From Thraustochytrium sp. TN22 (lineage: Eukaryota > Sar > Bigyra > Thraustochytrida > Thraustochytriidae), in NCBI GenBank assembly GCA_013306675.1, contig JABLUY010000014.1, positions 124,001 to 188,000 on the forward strand: a stretch of 64,000 bases of DNA, given 5' to 3'. This document shows, one piece after another, positions 1 to 10,859 of the stretch (positions are counted from its first letter, which is position 1; each line of letters starts with the position of its first letter). A program made the position numbers and the translations under genes. The notes under the pieces are model-generated. The model did no database searches. It saw only the letters and a list, made by a program, of their open reading frames with translations, and was not told the DNA's origin.

Positions 1-1295
1 GCTGCTGCTGGCTAGCGAGCGAGAGAGGCCGCGGGACGCCTGCGTCGTCCCGAGCATGGTATGCGTGCTGCCCTGCCGCTTGCTTTTGCGAGGCGGCCAG
101 CTTGGAGACCTACTACTTTCGTCTTGCCTTGTCTGTCTGGACCATGGTTCGAAGTAATGTGTAATTATGGGGAGCTGAGCCTGCCAGCGAGGGCCGAGCA
201 CGCGCGCTGCGCGCTGCAAACGGGGGCCGAGCCGAGCAGAGTAGACGAGGGGGTGTGAGAGCTTGCAGAGCTTGTTTGCAGAGCTTGAAGGAGCTTGCGA
301 GAGCAGCCTTGCTCGTGGTTTGTGTGCAGTGAGCTGGGCTCGCCGGCGCTCGCCGGCGCTCGCCGGCCCCTCGCTCTGCTCGGTGGTCAGTTAGGCTTGC
401 AGGACAGAACAGAACCACTGCCTGCGGAGGCTCACAGCGCCGCGCTCTTGATGGTTGATTGATGGACTCGGATGCAGGAGACATGATGGAAGGCCGAGTT
501 CTGGAAGCTGATTCGCGTGCACTCGTTGCGAGCTGGCTGGCTAGTTACGTTCAAGCTCTCTTGGGCTGGCGGCGAATGAGCCGTCGTGGGCAGCGTGAGG
601 GGGCTGCTGCTGCTGCTCTTGCTCTTGCTCAGCGGCGTGCAGCGGGGTCGCTCGCCGTTCTCATGCTGCCACCACACACGCGCCGGATCAGATGTCACGC
701 CCCAGGGGCGGCTGTCGTGGCCGTGAAAAGCGCGCAAACCACGCCCAGCGCGCTAGACTTCGCCGCAGGGACTCCTCCTTCCTGATGTGGTGGTTTCGAT
801 ACGGAACGCAACGCCAGCGCATCCCGCGCCATCTCAGCTCGCTCATGGCCATCCTGGCTAGGCTAAGTTAGTTCGTTTGCTTGCACTTGCACCGCCCAGA
901 CTCTGTCTGCGTCACGGTCGCTTTGCTCCACTCCCTTGCTCGCTTAGTCATGCGCTCGCGCGCACCTGCAGTCCAGCGCCCCCGCGCGCCGCTCGCGCAA
1001 CTACGCGGTACTCGGCCTCGCTTGGTGGTTCGCAAAGTGAAGGGGTGGTTCGCTTTTGGCAGCGGAGTGCGCAACTTGAAGAGAAGACGCCGAGCTGAGC
1101 AGTGCGCTGGGCTGTGCCGAGGGCTTTCTTGACCGCCTGCGGTGGGTCGGCCGGCGCTCTCGCGCGCGGCTCGGAGGCCGACGGTAAGTCTCGCGCGGCG
1201 GGCCAAAGTCCCTTTGCGCGAGGCCGCCCTCGGCCGCCTTCGGCGCGAGGCCGCGCAGGAGGCGCGCAGAGCTGCAGCCGAGGCCGGGCGCGAGC
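1..1295. other. 5' region upstream of the RhoGEF gene, no supported gene
   Basis: No reading frame here resembles a protein. The sequence GCTAGCGAGCGAGAGA at 11-26 matches the 5' leader of the Sec22 gene and, in the same orientation, would suit a minus-strand gene just left of the window. A three-fold CTCGCCGGCG repeat lies near 338-367. AACTTGAA occurs at 1073-1080, 216 bp before the RhoGEF ATG. A GTAAGT at about 1184 could be a donor of a 5' UTR intron, but nothing confirms it. Confidence 0.5.
1073..1080 (+). promoter_or_regulatory. AACTTGAA 5' motif (RhoGEF)
   Basis: Exact AACTTGAA on the coding strand, 216 bp upstream of the RhoGEF start. The same octamer lies in the 5' region of several other genes here in sense orientation. 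Its function is unknown. Confidence 0.35.
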
Positions 1296-3010
1296 ATGAG
1301 CGCCAAGATGTCGCAGGCACAGGTGGCGCAAGCGCAGGCAGCGCAGGCGCAGGCGCAGGCGCAGGCGCAGGCGATGGCCCAGCAGCGGGTGGGCATGAAC
1401 CACGCGGCGTTTGGCGCGTGCGAGCTGGGGCGGCAGCTACGCCAGAAGAAGCTGCAGGAGCTCAAGGCGCGGCGCGAGATGAGCCGCAGCAAGGCGAACA
1501 TGAAGCTGATGTCGTTCAACCGCATGCGCACGAGCTACTCGAAGCAGCGGCCGCTCTTCATGGAGATGCTCAAGACGGAGCGCGAGTACGTGGACTCTCT
1601 GCACATCGTAGTCTCGCGCTTCATGCTGCCGCTGCAGGTGGCGCTGGAGAACTACCCGGCGCCGGTCTTCGTGACCAAGAAGGAGATGGAGGCCATCTTT
1701 GGCAACATCGCGCAACTCTTCGAGGTGAACATGGAGCTCTTGCGCATCATCGAGAGCAACCTGGGCATTGCGGACGCCGGCGGCGCGCACAAGGCGGAGA
1801 AGAAGGACGACAATGACCTCGCCACCGCCTTTGCCGAGGCTTTTACAAACATGCTTCCGGTCTTCAAGGCGTTCTACGCGGTCTTCGCAAACAATTATGA
1901 GCGCAGCATCGACACCATGGAGGAGCTGCGCGCGCAAAACCCCATGTTCCGCCGCTTCCTTTCCATCGCCGCCCGGTCTGAGGAGTGCCGCGGCCTCGAC
2001 CTGGGCGATTATCTGATTAAGCCCGTGCAGCGCATCTGCAAGTACCCTCTCTTCTTCCGTGGCCTGCTCGAATGCACGGACGAGACGCACCCGATGTACG
2101 CCAAGCTCAAGGCGGCGTCCGCGGCTGTCTCGCGCATCGCGGATCAGGTCAACCAGACCGGTCGCGAGGCTGCCAACGCGATGCGGAGCTTCGAGATCGC
2201 TAACCAGCTCGAGGGCCTCGACAAGTATGACCCGACCCTGGAAGTGGTATCCCCGGGCCGCCGCTTCGAGCTTGACTTCCAGTGCAAGGTGCACTACAGC
2301 TTCCAGGCGCCGGGCGCCAAGCCGACAAAGGAGATGCGCCACGCGCCGCACAAGAAGAAGCCGCGCGAGTGCTTCCTCTTCACGGACGCGCTCATCATCG
2401 CCAAGGCCATGGGCAACGACAAGCTTGAGTTCAGGTTCTGGCTCGACCTCGATAACATTCTCGTCACCATCCCGCCCTCGCACTCGCACGGTGGTGCGGC
2501 GGCAGGGCCTGCGGAGGGCGCCGATGCGGGCGCTGCGCAGGGCGACGCGCTGGAGCACGAGACCTTTAGCGCCGCGCAGAAGCGCCTGCCGCTCGACATC
2601 GTGCGCATCCGCCTCATCCCGAGCGACAAGGACAAGCCGGAGAAGAAGGAGCGCCCGGAGAAGAAGGAGAAGGAGGCCAAGAAGGACAAGGTCGACAAGA
2701 AGGAGGCCAAAAAGGACAAGGCGGAGCGCAAGGCTGACAAGAAGGCGGCCAAGCAGGCGGCTGCCGGCGCCGGCGCCGGCGCCACTTCCTCGAGCGCGGC
2801 AAGCCCGGCTGGCGCGGGTGCGCGTACCTCGCGCGGCAGCGTCTCGCTGCGCTCGAGCACGGACTCCTTCTCCTCCTCCTCGGCGCGCTCGCTGGACGGC
2901 ACCAACACGGAGCCGGCCGGCAGCGGCAAGAGCCTTGCGCAGCGCAGCGCCTCGGACGCGGCCCAAGGTGAGGAGGACCAGCAGCAGGGCAGCTTCACGC
3001 AAAAATCATC

Positions 3011-3041
<31 letters not shown>

Positions 3042-3596
3042 GACCAGAGCGAGGTCCAGAGCGAGGACCAGAGCGAGGAGTGGGAGGAGCAGGGCCACCC
3101 GCAGGAGAGCGAGGACGCCGAGCAGCTGGCGCCACCGCCGCTGCTGCAGATCCAGCAGCCCACCGAGGCGGCGGCGGACGCTGTTGCGCAGAGTAGCGCC
3201 GGTCCGGTGCCCTCGTCGCCCTCGTCGGTGGCGAGCGGCCCCTCGCCGCAAATGCACAAAAGGGCCTCCTCGGCCGCGAACTCGACCATCCCGGGCCCGC
3301 CCTCGGGTGTCCCGGTGGTGGAGAAGTACACGCTCTGGTTCAAGTCCGGCAAGGAGCGCGCGCGCGCCTTCCAGCGTATTGTCGCGCTGCAGTCTAGCCT
3401 CGAGCAGCTCAAGGAGCAGCGCGCCTCGCAGCTAAGCCAGATGCACAAGGCATCCGTGCCGGAGGCCTACCGGGACCCGCCGACTGTGCCGCTGGCGGGC
3501 CACGGACGCTCCAACACGAGCCCGTCGCCAGGCGCCGGCTCGCCCTCGGGGTCCAACAAGAACAGCACCGCGGACACGGCGGCCCGCACGGCATGA
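1296..3596 (+). CDS. Dbl-family RhoGEF (DH domain plus split PH domain)
   Basis: Guanine-nucleotide exchange factor for Rho-family GTPases, 766 aa, probably acting at membranes on actin signalling. After an Ala/Gln-rich start (1-32) and a basic helix comes a DH domain at about residues 84-300. It contains the CR1-like TEREYVDSLHIVV and the CR3-like LGDYLIKPVQRICKYPLF. A PH domain begins near 315 (ECFLFTDALIIAKA at 358-371), but its final helix (KYTLWFKSGKERARAFQRIV) appears only at about 675-695. Between them lie some 225 residues of Lys/Glu-rich, Ser-rich and Gln-rich low complexity, including (CAG)9 at 3015-3041. The ATG at 1296 is the first good start. The gene is convergent with the glutamine synthetase-like gene. 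The Rho target cannot be told from sequence. Confidence 0.88.
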
Positions 3597-3900
3597 CCGC
3601 GGCGCAGTAGGCCATTGAGCATATGCAACAAAACAAGGGGAGGCTAAAAGTCGGCGAAACGCGCTTCTTCCCGAGTGGTACCACGTAATAGAATGTTTCG
3701 ATCGCTTCTTGTTCGGGTTGGGAATACATCATTCACTGGCAAAGCGGCAGCCGCCTCGCTTTGCCTCGCGCTCGCCTCGCGCTCGCCCTTGCCAAAGACT
3801 GACGCACATCGTCCGTCGCACTTGGCAGGCATGCCCAAAGCATGCAGGCAGCCGATGGGTCGTTCGCTGCCCTTGGTGAAGCTTGTCGTGGCGGCGATGA
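3597..3900. other. Convergent 3' intergenic region
   Basis: About 300 bp between the stop codons of the RhoGEF and the glutamine synthetase-like gene. I see no gene or repeat. It presumably holds the two 3' UTRs and polyadenylation signals. Confidence 0.5.
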
Positions 3901-5415
3901 TCAAATCTGCTCAAAGTAGCGCTTACGCTCCCAGTCCGTGACGGCCTGGTCAAAGGCGCGCTGCTCGAGCGTGTAAAAGTGGGCGTAGTGGTCCTGGACC
4001 TCGGCGCCGAAGGAGGAGCGCACAAAGTCGCTCGCGCGCAGCGCCTCGGCCGCCTCGCCCAGGCTGCGCGGCACGCGGTTCTCCTTGGCCGCGGTCTCGG
4101 CCGCCTTGTAGCCGTCGCCCTCCAGGATGGGCGGCGGCGCGAGCCCGCGCTCGACGCCGTCCAGGCCGGACGCCAGCGCCGCTGCGAAGGCCAGGTACGG
4201 ATTCACGTCGGCACCGGGCAGGCGGCACTCGATGCGCAGCGACTGGCCGCTGCCCACGACACGAAACCCGGCCGTACGGTTGTCCTTGCCCCAGGCCGTG
4301 GCGGTAGGCGCCCACGAGCCCGACACGAAGCGCTTGTAGCTGTTGACGGTGGGCGCATAGAACGCAAAAAGCTCCGGCGTGTGCTGGATCCAGCCGGCCA
4401 GAAAGCTCTTGAAGACCGGGCTGCAGTTCGCGATCGAGTCCAGCGTATCCTCGCCGCGGAAGAGGTTGCCGCCCTGGTTGTTGAAGACCGAGCAATGGAT
4501 GTGGCACGAGCTGCCGGCGTCGTCGCCGAAGGGCTTGGCCATGAAGGTGACGCTGCGGCCCTGCATCTCCGCGATCTCCTTCATGGCCTGCTTGAAGATC
4601 ATGTGGCGGTCCGCCATTTGCAGCATCTCATCGAAGCGCACATTCACCTCATGCTGGCCTATGCCCGTCTCGCCCTTGGAGTTCTCCACCGGCACGCCCG
4701 AGGCCTCCAGCTGGCGCCGCACCTCGCGGTGAAAGGGCTCCGTGCGAAAGCCCTGAAGGATGTGATAGTCCTCGCTGTAGTACCCGGCGGCCTGCAGGTT
4801 GCTGTACCCCTTGCCGTGCGCCTCGCGGAAGCTGTCGTCGAAGAGGTAGTGCTCCAGCTCCGAGGCCGCGTTGATGACGCCAATGCGCTCCGCCGCCGGC
4901 TTGCTAGCGTTGAAGTCCAGCGCGTCCAGGCGCTCCAGCTGCTTGCGCAGCACGGACCGCGGCGCAATAGGCACCAGCTCGTGCGTCTCGATATCGTGCA
5001 CGTCACACTGCACGATGGCCGTGCCCGGGTTCCATGCGCACACCGTGAGCGAGTCCAGGTCCGGCACCAGGTGGCAGTCGCCGTAGCCGGCCTCCCAGCT
5101 CGCGAACTTGAACCCGGGCAGCGGGTTCATGGGCACGTCCACGCAGAACAGGTAGCCGCACGAGTGCGCGCCGTCGCGCAGCACGTTGGCCAGAAAGTCC
5201 GAGCTCGTGTACCGCTTGCCCATGAGCCGCCCGTACGGGTCCGTGAACCCGACCACCACCGTGTCCACCTTGCCCTCGTGCAGCGCGCGCTCCGTCTTGG
5301 ACCGCTGCGCGTCGCTCGGCGACTTGGCGCTCAGCGCTCGCACCTGCTCGCGCCGCGCCACGCGCCGCGCGGGCCGCAGCAGCGCGCGCGACATGTGCTC
5401 CAGCGCCTGCACCAT
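3901..5415 (-). CDS. Type I glutamine synthetase-like ligase with likely mitochondrial presequence
   Basis: 504 aa from the ATG at 5415, which has the context GCCATGG; the frame is open further upstream but without a better start. The fold is a class I glutamine synthetase. An N-terminal beta-grasp has GFTDPYGRLMGKR. The catalytic part has Glu/Asn-rich motifs (KGETGIGQHEVN), a nucleotide-loop His (SSCHIHCSVF), and the C-terminal RIECRLPGADVNPYLAFAAAL signature. The family includes glutamine synthetase, gamma-glutamylpolyamine synthetases (PuuA type) and lengsin/FluG relatives, so the amine substrate is uncertain. The first 35 residues are Arg-rich and poor in acids, fitting a mitochondrial targeting peptide (inference). 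It differs in type from the eukaryotic GSII enzyme. Confidence 0.85.
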   Translation of the reverse strand: MVQALEHMSRALLRPARRVARREQVRALSAKSPSDAQRSKTERALHEGKVDTVVVGFTDPYGRLMGKRYTSSDFLANVLRDGAHSCGYLFCVDVPMNPLPGFKFASWEAGYGDCHLVPDLDSLTVCAWNPGTAIVQCDVHDIETHELVPIAPRSVLRKQLERLDALDFNASKPAAERIGVINAASELEHYLFDDSFREAHGKGYSNLQAAGYYSEDYHILQGFRTEPFHREVRRQLEASGVPVENSKGETGIGQHEVNVRFDEMLQMADRHMIFKQAMKEIAEMQGRSVTFMAKPFGDDAGSSCHIHCSVFNNQGGNLFRGEDTLDSIANCSPVFKSFLAGWIQHTPELFAFYAPTVNSYKRFVSGSWAPTATAWGKDNRTAGFRVVGSGQSLRIECRLPGADVNPYLAFAAALASGLDGVERGLAPPPILEGDGYKAAETAAKENRVPRSLGEAAEALRASDFVRSSFGAEVQDHYAHFYTLEQRAFDQAVTDWERKRYFEQI

Positions 5416-5482
5416 GGCGACCTCCTCGACGACCGCGCCGACGCCGGCGCCGACACCGACGTCCACGAGCGAGCGAACACGA

Positions 5483-5499
5483 GCTAGCGAGCGAGCGAG
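5483..5499 (-). promoter_or_regulatory. CTCGCTCGCTAGC leader motif (glutamine synthetase-like gene)
   Basis: On the coding strand this reads CTCGCTCGCTCGCTAGC, 68 bp upstream of the chosen ATG. The same core occurs in the leaders of Sec22 and of the small ORF at 58300, always in sense orientation. Confidence 0.3.
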
Positions 5500-6144
5500 C
5501 TCGAAGGAGCGCGCGGCGCGCCGCGAGGGCTCGGGCGCGCGTGAAGGACCGACCAAGCGGGACGACTAGGTCTAGCCCCGCCGACTTGAGGTTGAAGGTG
5601 GTTCTGACAGGCTTCGCTCGCTCGCCTCGGCCGCCGTGCGGGGTCGCGCGCGCGCGGCGAGGTGGCGGCGACGCGGCCTGGGCTCTGCTAGCCTCGCCGG
5701 CGCTGCGTCGTCTGCCGGTCCGGCAGCGGCTGACCTGGCACTGCCCGCTTGGGAAGTAAACTTAGTCTGTGATGGTTAGCATGATCGCTCTCGTCTCGTC
5801 GGCTGATCAGAGCGTCCCAGCCGCTACCTGTAAAGAAGGAAGCCTCGTACCGCCTCCCCTTCTCAAAGCAACCCTCGCGGGCCGCGCGCCGCGGGCCGCG
5901 CCTACGCGCCTCGCCGCGCGAGCATCGCTCTGCAAGGCGGCCGCGGAGGGCTCCGGGCCGGCCGCCGCTGCGAGCAGGCTTTGCGCGGGCGGCCTCCGGC
6001 GAGTCGCGGGCAGTCGCGGTGATGGAATTGGGTTCCATTTGATAGAGGGAAAGATAGCCGCTGAGATGATTGCAACCATGTGTGCGAGAACATGAGAACG
6101 CGCACCCCCTTGCCTGTCGGGCCTGTCGGCTGTCGGCGTCTGTC
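5500..6144. other. Intergenic region between glutamine synthetase-like gene and transposon
   Basis: Holds the upstream region of the minus-strand ligase gene and GC-rich sequence up to the putative left end of the transposon. TGTCGG-type short repeats occur at about 6115-6148. No gene seen. Confidence 0.4.
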
Positions 6145-9053
6145 GGCGCCTTTTGCCACCAGTGTCGGCGCGCTAACATAGGACCCGGCGCACGCTAACA
6201 TCGCCGGCGAAAAGTTTCCCCGACGCGCCAAAGCTTAAATCCCACAGAGGCCGATCCAGACAAGCTAAGATGGAGGGATACAGGGGAACTTCCAGGGAAC
6301 GGAGGGAGACCTTCACGATCTTTGCCATCGTCGTCGCGGTGGCGGGGAGGTGGGACCAGAGTTGCCATTGCCGGGTTGCGCCGGGACGATGGAGAGCGAG
6401 GAGCTCTCCGCAGGGGGCGGCACGGTGCAGACCTCCACGAGCAGCAGTACCTCGTCTCTCGCCGAGCCCGTGAACATCAACAATGGCGAGCAGCAACAGG
6501 GAGTTGGCGCCCCTCGCCATGGCGGAGGCCAAGTCGCCACAGCCGTCCCTGTCGCTGGCGAGGCGGACGCCCTGAGGAGCATGGCTGGTACTGGCGAGCA
6601 CGCTGCCACTGCTGCCATGGACAGCCTTGATGCAGATGTCGTTTTTGCCGAAGCGTGCAGCGATCGCCCCTTCGCCAAGGTCAGTGCTGACGAGCTCGAG
6701 GAGCTCATCGGCCACACCAACAGTGGCGGCCGTTCACGCGCCACGAGCACGGCAGCCACCATGGCTGACCGGTATTGGCATAAGGCCGATGAAACTGTGA
6801 CCACGCTGGAGCGCGGCAGCAGTATGGAGCTGGACGCGAGCCACCAAGCTAAACACCGAGGAAACCAAGACGCCATGGACGTTACCACGTGGTCAAACGA
6901 CTCAAATGACGGCGAGTACGACGAGTCGGACGACGAGGATGTGCTGATGACCAACGCGGAAAGTGGGGAAGTTGGCGCCTTGGCCAGCGCCGACGGCGAC
7001 GAGGCCCTCGTCAACAGCACCCCAGCAGCGCTGGTGGCAGCTGGTCGCGAGCCAATGACCATGGCGCAGGAGAGGGTGGCCACTGCTCAGCCGCCTGCGG
7101 GCCTGGTCATGGATATTTCCATGCACTCGTCGCCGTCCGTGGCGAGCACGGCAATGCATGATGCATGCCAAGACGATGGCCGTGGCGAGACCCTCAGCTG
7201 CGCCTCACAATCCAAGGTTAGCGAGCCGGCGAGCTCCTCACCGAGGCACCGCCACAGGTTCACCCGTGAGCAGAAGGCGCTCATTCTCAACCTGTACGAT
7301 TCCCATGTGCACGATCGCAATGACAGCAGCCATGACGAAAGGGAGGCGCTGACGCATGGCCTGCGCTGCGCCATCAATGTAGGCGCGCACATGGAGCCAC
7401 CCATGGGCGAGCACACCGTGACTTCGCTCATTGGCCGCTACCGAAAATTTGGACGAGAGAAGGCGCTGGGCGCCAAGGTCAACTACCGCGGAGGGCACGA
7501 TACAAAGTGGAGGGAAGAGTACTTTCAGATGGCCTTATTTCTCTTCCATGAGCACTCGGACGCCAGTATGATCAGCGTTGCGAGTCTCATCAACCTTGAG
7601 ATCGGCAGATGGATCCTGCTTGACTACATCAAGACGTTCAACGACAAGCGCAACGAGGTACTCCAAATGACCAAGGAAGAGTGCGTGCCTTTCGCAGAGC
7701 TGCGCCTCGACGAACTGCTCGACAAGGTTCCCGGGCTCAAGGCAAAGTACGATCGCGCAAAGGTCTCTGTACGCACGGTCACGCGCAAGCTCCACGGCGC
7801 GCCACTCTTCTACACTCGCAAGGTCGTCAAGACAGAGAGAGCCACCGTGAACTCCATGGTGGGCAAGGCCGTGCGTTTTGAGTACGCGAAGAAGCTGTCA
7901 GCGCTCATCATGTGCGAGAAAAACTACGTCATCTACGTGGATGAGATGCCATTCTCCCTCACGGCGCATGGCTCGCATGGCTACGCTCCCCGTGGCGAGC
8001 GCGCGGTGGTCATGGTGCCGCCCACCGGAAACCTCTCGTACCGAACTCAGGTTGCCATGGCTGTAGAGGCGGGCGATGGTCTCCTCGAAGCCGACATTTA
8101 CCCTCCAACGAAGCAAGATGTTACGCTCAGGGATGGAACGAGCAGAAAGGTGCTCAAGTCCAACTACCACATGTCGCAATTTCACACGTTCCTCGACAAC
8201 CTCCTCATCTCACTCCGCACCGGCAAGAGCCATGACACCCGTCGCGGCCGCAGATATTTGATCGACCGGATCAAGAGCAAGCACATCGTCATTGTCATGG
8301 ACAATGACTCGACCCACAGCTCGAACTACTACAGAAGCCCGGGTGACTCGAGGGCGGACGCTGACTCCAGGATGCTCCAGGACCTTGTGTCTTATCCTGC
8401 TCTGCACGACGTGCTCAAGGCGAATGGCGGCTCGATCGAAATTATACGAGCCGCTCCCAACTCACCGCACCTCAACCTCTGTGAGTACTATAACCGCGTG
8501 CTGCGCACCTTCGCCAATTATCATCGTGGCGATCCCGAGTTTCAGCGGCACCTACTTGCCGAGGGCGCGCCTCCAGGTAAAAAGACTCAGGTCCGTCAGG
8601 CGGCCCTTGAGCAGATCATACTTGAGGGATTCAAGGTAATGCACGACCGCGCACCATACCAGTCGCAAGCAATGACCTTGATGCATTGCCTCGACCAGGT
8701 GATCAAGGACGAAGGCTACCTCAACTACTGGAAGCGCAACTAAGAGCACCATAATCTAGATTCTTCAAGCACTGCACCACGCATGCTATTTATAAGCGTC
8801 TGCTTGTATCTATCCGGTTATCGATATCTTGCCATCTGTCATTGGCTTTGCCCCAAAACTCCTTCAGCTGCGACCCAGCTCCAGAAGAATTTACCTCAAT
8901 CTCCACGAAAGGGGAGGCAAAACTAGCAATAAACCCTTTGGCCGGCCAGATTTAAGAATGGCCGGCCGCCCCAAGTCCCGTATTTTCTGCCACCCAAAAC
9001 GCTATGCCGTGGCCGAAATAGGCTTAGCAGAGGCTCCCGTGGTGGTTGGCGCC
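6145..9053 (+). mobile_element. Tc1/mariner-IS630-like DNA transposon with diverged terminal inverted repeats
   Basis: A single transposase gene is flanked by sequences that align in inverted orientation by eye. The left arm is 6145-6241 and the right arm 8949-9053. Shared blocks, in order from the outside, are GGCGCC, CCACCA, GCTAA, GGC(A)GAAAA and CTTAAATC (6234-6241 against 8949-8956). The arms are imperfect, with indels, so the ends are approximate and I could not identify a target-site duplication. An intact reading frame with weak repeats suggests either an old copy under constraint or low-stringency ends. Confidence 0.55.
6389..8743 (+). CDS. DDE transposase, Tc1/mariner-IS630 superfamily
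   Basis: 784 aa from the first ATG at 6389. Residues 1-285 are acidic and low complexity. A helix-turn-helix-like stretch (RFTREQKALILNLY) follows near 292, then the catalytic core. The core shows the three expected acidic blocks: YVIYVDEMPF (D518), IVIVMDNDSTHSS (D638) and APNSPHLNLCEYYNRVL (E699). The D638-E699 spacing of 60 residues is longer than the usual 34-39 of the superfamily, because of an extra loop after the second Asp. The reading frame is intact, so the enzyme may be active or domesticated. The long acidic N-terminus is unusual for a simple transposase. Confidence 0.85.
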   Translation: MESEELSAGGGTVQTSTSSSTSSLAEPVNINNGEQQQGVGAPRHGGGQVATAVPVAGEADALRSMAGTGEHAATAAMDSLDADVVFAEACSDRPFAKVSADELEELIGHTNSGGRSRATSTAATMADRYWHKADETVTTLERGSSMELDASHQAKHRGNQDAMDVTTWSNDSNDGEYDESDDEDVLMTNAESGEVGALASADGDEALVNSTPAALVAAGREPMTMAQERVATAQPPAGLVMDISMHSSPSVASTAMHDACQDDGRGETLSCASQSKVSEPASSSPRHRHRFTREQKALILNLYDSHVHDRNDSSHDEREALTHGLRCAINVGAHMEPPMGEHTVTSLIGRYRKFGREKALGAKVNYRGGHDTKWREEYFQMALFLFHEHSDASMISVASLINLEIGRWILLDYIKTFNDKRNEVLQMTKEECVPFAELRLDELLDKVPGLKAKYDRAKVSVRTVTRKLHGAPLFYTRKVVKTERATVNSMVGKAVRFEYAKKLSALIMCEKNYVIYVDEMPFSLTAHGSHGYAPRGERAVVMVPPTGNLSYRTQVAMAVEAGDGLLEADIYPPTKQDVTLRDGTSRKVLKSNYHMSQFHTFLDNLLISLRTGKSHDTRRGRRYLIDRIKSKHIVIVMDNDSTHSSNYYRSPGDSRADADSRMLQDLVSYPALHDVLKANGGSIEIIRAAPNSPHLNLCEYYNRVLRTFANYHRGDPEFQRHLLAEGAPPGKKTQVRQAALEQIILEGFKVMHDRAPYQSQAMTLMHCLDQVIKDEGYLNYWKRN

Positions 9054-10607
9054 TGTCGCGCCCATCGCACCCCGTCGCTGCGCAATTATCATGCAGTGCC
9101 TCGCGGATTGGAGGCCCGGCTCGCTTCCAAGCTTCGGCCGGGGCGCAAAGCAGCCATAAGACGCGCGTTTCGTTATTTTCCAAGCCCATGAACCTGCTCG
9201 GAGGGCGGGCGACCTGGGAGGCTGCAGCGTTTCCTCGCAGATTGCTCTTCGTCGTACATGCATGGGCGCGCACGAAGCTTTCAGGAAGAGATGGCTGCAC
9301 ATGTATGGCACGCGAATCAAGTCGACGTGGTTCGCGAAACGCTCCGTAGGCCACCAGCTACTGAGGCTGGTGCGACTCGGAATTCGGCCTGGAGAGGGAG
9401 GGGAAATCAATCAGCCCGTCGCGATCACTCGGCCGCAACGCGCAAGTGAGCACCACGACTCTCGTCTCTCCACATTGCGGCCGGAGCCGGACCACAGATC
9501 TGTTCTTGATCGTTGAACGTGAAGGAGGGAGCCGCATGCATTTTCTCTCTCTCTGAGGCTCGGTCACTCGGATTGGCTGCCCGGGGGTCAATTACGTGAG
9601 CAACGCTGCGACGGAACCCGCCCGCAGGCACACGCCGTACGCAGGCGGACAGCGGACACGGCCGCCCTGCGTCGTGCCGTGAGCTGGAAGCGTGGCGCGC
9701 CCCCGGCTGCACGTGCTGCATGCTTGCGGCGATGCGACAAGTGCCTATTTGCTGCTGGCCTTCATTCGGGAGCAAGGGCGGCAACACGGGCGCTTGATCG
9801 TTGCCGGAGTCGATGCAAAGGGCCAATGCAAAGGGCCTCCACCGCGGAGGGCCACCCGCTGCTTCTTTCCTTCCCAGCCCTTGTTAGCAACGAAGACACG
9901 GTGGCGAACTGCAGCGCAGCCGCCGACGCCGCCAACGGAGGCGTAGGTTCTACTTCCCGTCGCGCGGAGAGCGCAGCGGCCGCGTCTCAACGCTCTCGAG
10001 TCGAGTCTCAACCGCAATCCGAGCGAGCACGACTTCTTCCAAGGCCGCCACTTCAGGCTCTCTCTCTCTCTCTCTCTTTCTCTTTCTGTCTGACACACTT
10101 CGAGTGCGGACCTGCCACACAGTCGCGAGGCGAAGGGGGGGTCTACCCGCGGCGCTACGTGGCCCTTCCAGGAGGCCGGCGCGGACGACGTGGAGCGCGG
10201 ACAACGGCACCTTGGCCGCCTGGAGGGCCGCCACAGCAGCGAAGGTCAACCCACGGCCGCGAGCGCTTCGAAGACGCGACGTCGCCCAGATGCGACGCAA
10301 AGGTCGAGAGACGTGAACGTCGAGAGCGTGCGAGCCAGGCAAAAGAAACGAGCCTGGGCAGAGCACGCTGCCGATTCCAGGCCTCTTTGTTTTCTTCATC
10401 ATCCTCAAGCTAGGTCCGTCTGCCTGCATCCACCGTCCTCCACCCCCGATCCTCCGATTTGCGTACCACCACGACTCGGAGGAGACCGAGACGCATCGTC
10501 GGTCCAAGCAAAGAGAGCAAGCAGGCCTCCGAGGCAGTCAGAGGGGCAGTCAGAAAATCAAAGCATCAGGCAATCAGACTGGCGGGTGGGCGGCGCAGGT
10601 TGGCCGG

Positions 10608-10643
<36 letters not shown>

Positions 10644-10859
10644 CCGACCAAAAACCAATCGCCGTCCGTCTGCGCCAGCGGGCGACCGACCTCGGTGTCG
10701 TCCACACAAGGCCAGCCAGCTCTAGCTTTGGACAATTAGCCCTCCCTTTCCCGGCTCGCACTTGCACGCACTCGTACTCGAAGAGCGCACGCCACCTCTC
10801 GGCCCGCTTCTTGAGCACCTAGCTGCGGTCCTCGCGGGGGAGGCCATTCGCTGGCTGCC
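9054..10859. other. 1.8-kb intergenic region with simple repeats
   Basis: I find no supported gene between the transposon and the subtilase. It contains a CT dinucleotide run at 10059-10077 and a tetranucleotide (GGCA)n run of about 10 units at 10605-10644, 215 bp before the subtilase start. Confidence 0.5.
10605..10644. repeat. (GGCA)n microsatellite
   Basis: About ten uninterrupted copies of the tetranucleotide in the upstream region of the subtilase gene. Confidence 0.9.

Noticed and set aside
459-785. 108-residue plus-strand frame near the left end
   Set aside because: Low-complexity Ala/Arg composition, no domain, no homologue in the window.
1437-3002. Long minus-strand open frame opposite the RhoGEF
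   Set aside because: GC-rich codon usage leaves antisense frames open. The translation is Arg/Leu/Ala-rich with no domain, and the sense strand has a clear DH domain.
3979-5487. 502-residue plus-strand frame opposite the glutamine synthetase-like gene
   Set aside because: Shadow of the real gene; composition is biased and no motif is present.
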